Source of the DNA: Climacium dendroides
Taxonomy: Eukaryota > Streptophyta > Bryopsida > Hypnales > Climaciaceae
Assembly (NCBI GenBank): GCA_950106755.1
Contig: OX467089.1
Span: 28,377,345-28,441,344, forward strand
DNA length: 64,000 bases
Reading direction: 5' to 3'
In this document: positions 58,303-64,000 of the stretch, one piece after another
Layout of the letters: the number at the start of each line of letters is the position of its first letter
How positions within the stretch are numbered: position 1 is the stretch's first letter
Notes under the pieces: generated by a model
What the model was told of the DNA's origin: nothing
What the model saw: the letters and a program-made list of their open reading frames with translations, nothing else
The model's database searches: none
Position numbers and translations under genes: made by a program

Positions 58303-60462
58303 ATCTCAATATTTTGTAAACTAGGGTTTTGTAGAATAACAAGTTGGCATACTTGTTGAATCTTCTAATTTTCAAAATTTCAATGTAATAAATACTTTAA
58401 AATTGATTTAGGAAATGTAGTCTAAGAGAAAAAAGAGTAAACATAATTTTTTTACAATGAAAGGAATAGTAGGGATGGAAAAAAAATCCCTTTATTTGAA
58501 CATTCCTAGCCTTTATTTTGCACAAACAAATTGGAGCTGGACAAAAAATATCAAGTTTGTATTTTTAGCAATTTTATTAAAAATATAAGGTTTAATATGG
58601 TGTAATTAAAAATACATAAATAATTAAAATGGTTCCAAATTTTTTTGGTTTTAAAAAAAATAATATGATATTAATATAATTGATTAAATTTCATGAATTA
58701 ACATGCATTTAAATTCTTCAAAATTTTATAGGATCCAATTTGGTCAATTTGGGCTTTCTATTTTTTTTTGTTTGAAAATGTGTACAAATTTCAGAAAGTT
58801 TTTTATTTCTCATTTAAAAAAATTAAAGAATATTACATATGCCTTAGATTCCAATAAATTTGTTTGAAGGGGTAAAAGAGAATTATCCATCTTATAATTT
58901 TTTTTCCTCCAAAGTTGTGTTTTTTGCCTATAAAGTTGATCATCCAAAATTGTTATTATCTAAAAATCCAATGGTCAATATTTTCTATGGTTAATTTAAT
59001 GTTTATAAGACAAAGTATTCTTTACTTTTATAAAGTTAAAATTTTAAATTTTAAATACATCTATGTGCAAAAAAATATCAAAGTAGGACAATTCATTGAA
59101 AACCTCCATTGTTGAAAAATTATTAGGCCTTGAGGGGTTAATCTGTTAAGATCTTAGCATCCCCAAATGAAATGTGCCCTAGTCAACCTTATTGGTAACA
59201 TTCAAAGTGTTCATTTTTTGTTTAGATTTCAACTTATGAAATGAAGTCTAGTAAGTTATCATTCTAATTCATCTAAAAACTTTGAAAAATCCTGATATTC
59301 AAAGAGTTATTGCAATTGAAACTCCACAAGCTAAAAATCCAAAGCACATAATCTTTTATATTTTTCATTGTATTTTTTATTAAAAATTATTTTCAAATTT
59401 GAATAAAAAAATTACTGATTGTCACTCTAAAATTCATTATTGGTCAAAATTCCACATTATTTGAATATATATCTGATTGATATGATTCTAGGTATAAATT
59501 ATGCATTAAAAAATCACAATAATTTGATCTCTCTACTAAAATTTCTAAAATAATCAACATCCATTGAAATTTTGTTTATTCACACATGACAATTATAAAG
59601 ACTAAATTTAGCTTGATGGTGGTGGTGTGACTTGACAACTATTTTTAATAAAAATATAACACCAAGAACATTTTTGGCATAAAAAAGGAAAAAATTACTT
59701 CAAATTTTTTTACAAAATTTTCCATGGCTACATTTACTTCCTGAAATTTTTCAAATGCATTAGGTAGCATTTGTTAATTTTACCAATTTATTTTTATTTA
59801 TTAGTTAATTATAACAATTATTAAAAAATTGATAGATATTTTTACTTTGATAGTTTACACATAACAGTTTCATATAACAAAAATATTACAATGAAATTCA
59901 AATATAATTTATGAGGCTGAAGTGGGCTCAAAAACAAAGTTTGATTACATGGCAATGGAACTAGTCCTTTAGAGGTTAAACAGAGGTGTGCACACCATTT
60001 TATAAAATCTTCTAAAACTAAAACCAATGCCAAAGTGGTGTGATAAGTGTCACTGAAAATTAAACAACTATTTTTAGACAATAATCCACATATTAATAAT
60101 CAAAGCTATATTGATATACTAATTGTTATGTAAAATTAGATTTTAAGTCATGTGCCAAAAAATATTGAACTTAGGATGCAATAAACAATCGATACAAAGT
60201 AGAGGGTTATCATATCAAGAAAGGAAAGGGCTAAAGATAGAGAGTTGTAAACCCAATACGGGCTTTAGATCATTAGATTGAATGGATAATGATCTTTCAA
60301 GATCATAAATGCATGTTGATAGTACATTTCCATCATGATTATTCAAAAACAATTTAAAAGCATGTATAGTTGGATACTGAAAAGCTTACAAAATTCCTTT
60401 TGAAGCCATTCAAATTTTGTTGTACAATGTGGATTATAATTGGTATTTTTTTAGTGGATATA
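58303..60462. other. Very AT-rich intergenic, possible MITE ends
   Basis: No gene is seen. Two words resembling the right end of the TTAA-type MITEs occur: GCCTTGAGGGGTTAA (59132-59146) and TAGTCCTTTAGAGGTTAA (59963-59980). Their left partners were not found, so they may be decayed elements. Confidence 0.45.
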
Positions 60463-61291
60463 ACTAGCAGTTGGCGCTTGCTATGCTACGCATTTATCAT
60501 TAGAATTTTATAAGAATTCTTACGTATTAGATAGAATGCAGAACAAAAATTTCAATAAATCTTCAAATATAAATGACTAAAATCTTTGTATAATTTTTTT
60601 TATGAGTAAACATGTATTGATATGTACAATAGAAATTTATTTAGTAATGAATGAAACATATGCAATGATAAATATAAAAGATACATATACATTAGAATGC
60701 ATTAGAAATTTGACTCCATTGTTACAAAAAATGGCAACCCAAATTGAAGAATTGAAAAGAAAAACTTATAAATCTCAAAAACTTTGTGAACAACTTAATT
60801 GTTGTAGAATCCAAAATCGTTTCAATTGAATAAATTTCTCAAAATCATTTGGTAGTAGCAGTAAGAAATTGAAATTATGAAAGCTCAAAGCTCATAAAAG
60901 CACAAAAGCTCACAAAAGCACAAAATCATAAAAGTGCAAAGAAGTGTAAAGCCAAGAGAAGCAATGGATTTGCTACCTCTATAATATCATCCTATGGATC
61001 CTCTTTAATATCACCTTAATTGCAACAACTATATTATTTCTATAATATCATCTTTTGTAAAAAGTGATATTATAGAAATAATTGCAAACTGCTATTCTAT
61101 TTTTGTAATATCACATTGTGTGAAAATACGATTTTTATGTATGCATGATTGAGAATATTTTTATAAAATATTTAAAATAATTATTTTAAAGACTTATTGA
61201 AATCATTATCATGCATTCTATTCAAATATATCAAAATTTTACTAATATGTGATACAATGAATGCGTAGCATAGCAAGTACAAGTCCCTAGT
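60463..61291. mobile_element. Non-autonomous DNA element with ~32-bp TIRs
   Basis: The left end (60463-60495) begins ACTAG and contains CTTGCTATGCTACGCATT. The right end (61260-61291) is its inverted counterpart, containing AATGCGTAGCATAGCAAG and ending CTAGT. The ends match over about 32 bp with a few mismatches. The interior (about 830 bp in all) has no transposase and contains inverted CTATAATATCA/TGATATTATAG blocks near 60980-61080. No target duplication could be fixed. Confidence 0.7.
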
Positions 61292-61344
61292 ATTAATGGT
61301 AACATTTGTGATATTAAAAAGGAACTTATGATTTTAGTAGTATG

Positions 61345-62830
61345 ATAGCAGTTGGTACTTGCTTTGCTACGCATTAATTATATTACTTTCATCAATTTCT
61401 CATGTGATAGAATGTAGATAAATAAAGTATGTATAATCTTTAAATGAAAATATTGACATTTTCATACAATATTCTTTGGAAATACATATATTGTGCAATA
61501 GAAAGTAATTAAAGAAAATCTTTATATCATAATTTTCACAAAAAAAATCTTTGCAAACATGAAAATATTGCAAGGACACCACCATTTGATAAATTTCTTC
61601 ATCCATAAACAATGGTGACCTAAATTGAAGAATTGAAATGCAAATTTGTCAAATTGCAAAGACTTTGTAAAATACTTTGCTGTAGAATCCAAAATTACTT
61701 CAATTTAACCCCTAAATACCCAAGCCTTTTCAAGTGTGTTTTGACTATGAAAAAAGAGCATGGGTTAACCCCAATGAAGCAAATTGTGTTTTTTTCAAAA
61801 TCTAACTATATAGAAGTTTAAAGAGCTTGCTTATTAGTATGTTCACCAATTTTGAGTGAAAAATTGCATAGGAGTTGTGAGATTATAACAAGAGAAATGT
61901 TCATTTTTTAATTTTAGTATGCTGTCCTTCCCCACAATGTTTCAGAAATTTGCACATAAATTTATTTTGGAATTGGAGGTGGCATGAACAACTACAAATT
62001 GTGTTAGCACACTAAAATGCACTTTCAAAAAACTGAATTTCACATGAAAACCTATCAAATTCACTACACAATCCACCTTGCAATTGTTGAAATGTAATTT
62101 TTTTTATAAGTATGAATTGCAAATAACTCCAAATCAACACTTGCATGTTTAAATTTTCAATGGTGAAAATCATGAAAACACTAAGCTCTTTCCATTGGGA
62201 CCATTTTCAAATCAAATGGATAAGTACAATTTTTTAGATCTCAAGTCAAGTGAAATTGGCAAAGTTGGGATAATGAAGTAAAATTAGCAAACTTTACTCT
62301 ACCACTAATGGACAAACATGGCTTTAAGGACCTCTCAAAAATCAAATGTTCAACATTTTCAGTGAAAAATGAAAGTTTTCAATAGTTAACCCTAGAAAAT
62401 GCCCCCCAAAATTTTTATAATGGTCATATGAATTTAACTGCCCATCCCAAACTGAGCCTAAAATTTCAGATCGACCATATATGGTCGATCAAGCAATTAG
62501 GGGTTAAACAAAACTTCAAATCATTTGGTAGAAAAAGAACATTAGAATTGAGAACATTCAGAGCTTACAAAATCATAGAATTGTGAAAGCAAAATGAAGT
62601 GTGAAGCTAAGAAATATGAAACCTCCAAAATATCATTGTACCTCTATAATATCACATTTTAACACTGTGTGATATTACAAAGGTGAAATGATCGTTATAA
62701 CTTTATAATATCACATTGTGTATAAATATGATATTACAGAGGGATCTGATCTCTATAATATCACACAATGTGAAATGTGATATTATGGAAGGCCTTGTGA
62801 TTTTAGTAGTATGATTATAGTTATCATTGT
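61345..62830. mobile_element. Second, diverged copy of the 60463-61291 element, interrupted
   Basis: It begins AGCAGTTGGTACTTGCTTTG and follows the first copy in the same order: AAATTGAAGAATTGAAA, TGTAGAATCCAAAAT, ATCATTTGGTAG, CCTCTATAATATCA. The match is interrupted at 61709-62503 by a TTAA-flanked insertion. Its right end is decayed. Confidence 0.65.
61709..62503. mobile_element. Nested TTAA-flanked element, 795 bp
   Basis: Bounded by TTAA at 61705-61708 and 62504-62507, with short inverted ends CCCCTAA/TTAGGGG. Comparison with the undisturbed copy at 60820-60860 shows a precise empty site, since sequence before 61705 and after 62507 continues the same alignment. A perfect 22-bp palindrome centred on ATAT lies 13 bp inside its right end (62469-62490). 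The ends resemble those of the element at 3137-4069. Confidence 0.7.
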
Positions 62831-63786
62831 ATCTTTACGCAATTCCAATCAAGCATACCCAAATTTCAATTTCAAAAAAGCAAAATTTTATTTTTAGTGA
62901 ACTTTTAAAGTTAATTTTCATGATTTTACATAAATTTTATTGATAACAATTGGTGATGAATTATTTAAATATGGTTGCATGGATGTGGGTAACATCCACA
63001 CATCTTTCTTATTAAAAAAATAGCCCTTAAGTAACAAAAATGAGATCAATGAAGAATTCAATTAAATATGTCACATGACTAAATTTTGTAAAATAGATGT
63101 TGGTATGCTTGATTGGAATTGGGTTAGAGTTCAGTGATAATTGAACAAGAAAAAATCAACTTTATTCTATAGTATGTACGAACCTTTGAATGGCTCCAAA
63201 AGGCGATTTGTAAGCTTTCAGTAACCGGACTGTACAATGTGCATGCATTAACCTAAAATCCTAAAATCCTAAAATCATGTGTGGGCACATTTGAACGTTT
63301 TAGAACCCTGTTAGTTTTTCCAACCCTAGGGATACAGTCTTTCAGTTCTTGAGAAGCATAGGGAAGTGCAGTCCAATTCCACAACCTATTGGTACTCGCG
63401 GCTCGGAGCAAACCGTAGATTGCCTTCAAAGAACGAAGGAGACAAAACATCAGAACATAAAATTTCCAATTTCCAACTAAAATTGCAGACAAATTGTGTG
63501 TTCACAGAAGCTATAGGATGATAAAGCACAAGCTTGAGCAATGCAGGTAAATTTGACTATTTCCTGAACAGAATGAAACCGCCAAGTACTTCCTAAATCC
63601 ACTGTTGCAGGACACTACAAATTCTCAACCGCTTTTTGACTATTGGTTGTCACTTGCAAGCGCCTAGTCCTAGCAGAGACTACTCAAAATTGAGACTAAA
63701 CGGAGTGGCCAAGTACCCCTCAGGCTCTGCTACAGAAGCTCTGAAAAGTACAGCAGAAACCCCAAAGAGGGCAGTAAAATACAAAT
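62831..63786 (-). other. Intergenic region and likely 3' UTR of the SmD1-like gene
   Basis: No coding region is supported. The part adjoining 63787 should be the 3' untranslated region of the minus-strand gene whose last exon follows. Open frames such as 63253-63492 match nothing I know. Confidence 0.45.
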
Positions 63787-63848
63787 TTAACGACCACGTC
63801 CACGTCCCCTGCCACGGCCTCGCCCTCTCCCTCTTCCCACTGGTTTGC
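63787..63848 (-). CDS. Last coding exon of an SmD1-like (Gly-Arg tail) protein, partial
   Basis: The minus strand reads acceptor CTGCAG, then a 62-nt exon encoding KPVGRGRGRGRGRGRGRGR and TAA. A terminal run of Gly-Arg pairs after a KP-containing linker is the C-terminus of the spliceosomal Sm protein D1, where the arginines are dimethylated and bind SMN-type assembly factors. LSm4 has a similar tail and is the main alternative. The exon is entered in phase 2. No upstream exon lies before position 64000, so the rest is outside the window. Confidence 0.65.
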
Positions 63849-64000
63849 CTGCAGGAGAAATTCACCAATTTAGCTTGCTAGTGAAATTACACATAAAAAT
63901 ACAGAACACAAAAAAACGTGAACGAATGCGATTTATTCACTCTCCAGACTTCGTGTTCAGTCCAATGCACCATCAGTTCCGACACGACATTACTAACGCC

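Overview
The window looks like nuclear DNA of a land plant. It has multi-exon genes with GT-AG introns, a chloroplast/mitochondrion-type presequence, a peroxisomal PTS2 signal, a nucleosome assembly protein, and many decayed plant DNA transposons and retroelements. The DUF7869-type and ParB/methyltransferase ORFs, together with short to medium introns, lean towards a non-flowering plant such as a bryophyte, lycophyte or fern. That placement is inference. No tRNA, rRNA or CRISPR was seen. Exon joins were worked out by hand from splice signals, reading-frame continuity and recalled family sequences.

Layout. 1-5.8 kb: AT-rich repeats, including a 933-bp TTAA-flanked MITE. 5.8-16.4 kb (minus): a complete 31-exon M1 (PepN-type) aminopeptidase whose active-site motifs sit on microexons, one of only 5 nt. 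16.4-25.3 kb: intergenic, with a 215-bp CACTA-type foldback MITE and hAT remnants. 25.3-26.6 kb (plus): a truncated NAP1 pseudogene. 27.2-30.0 kb (minus): a peroxisomal citrate synthase with an in-frame loss of its catalytic core. 32.3-37.8 kb (plus): an 11-exon gene for an unusual protein of about 1150 residues with a ParB-like box and a DNA amino-methyltransferase-like domain. 39.8-43.6 kb (plus): a SWIM-finger DDE transposase-like ORF with one in-frame stop. Nine copies of a CTCTCGG/CCGAGAG palindrome occur only from 32.47 to 43.99 kb, in and around these two genes. 44-64 kb: decayed hAT, DUF7869 and gag-like/LTR elements, AT-rich MITEs (one nested in another), and at the right edge the last exon of a Gly-Arg-tailed SmD1-like protein on the minus strand.

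The candidate system is the 32.3-44.0 kb block: a ParB-like/methyltransferase gene, a transposase-like gene and a shared palindrome family. It could be a large DNA transposon carrying its own methyltransferase and recognising its own palindromes. The linkage and the motifs are seen in the sequence. The functional link is inference.
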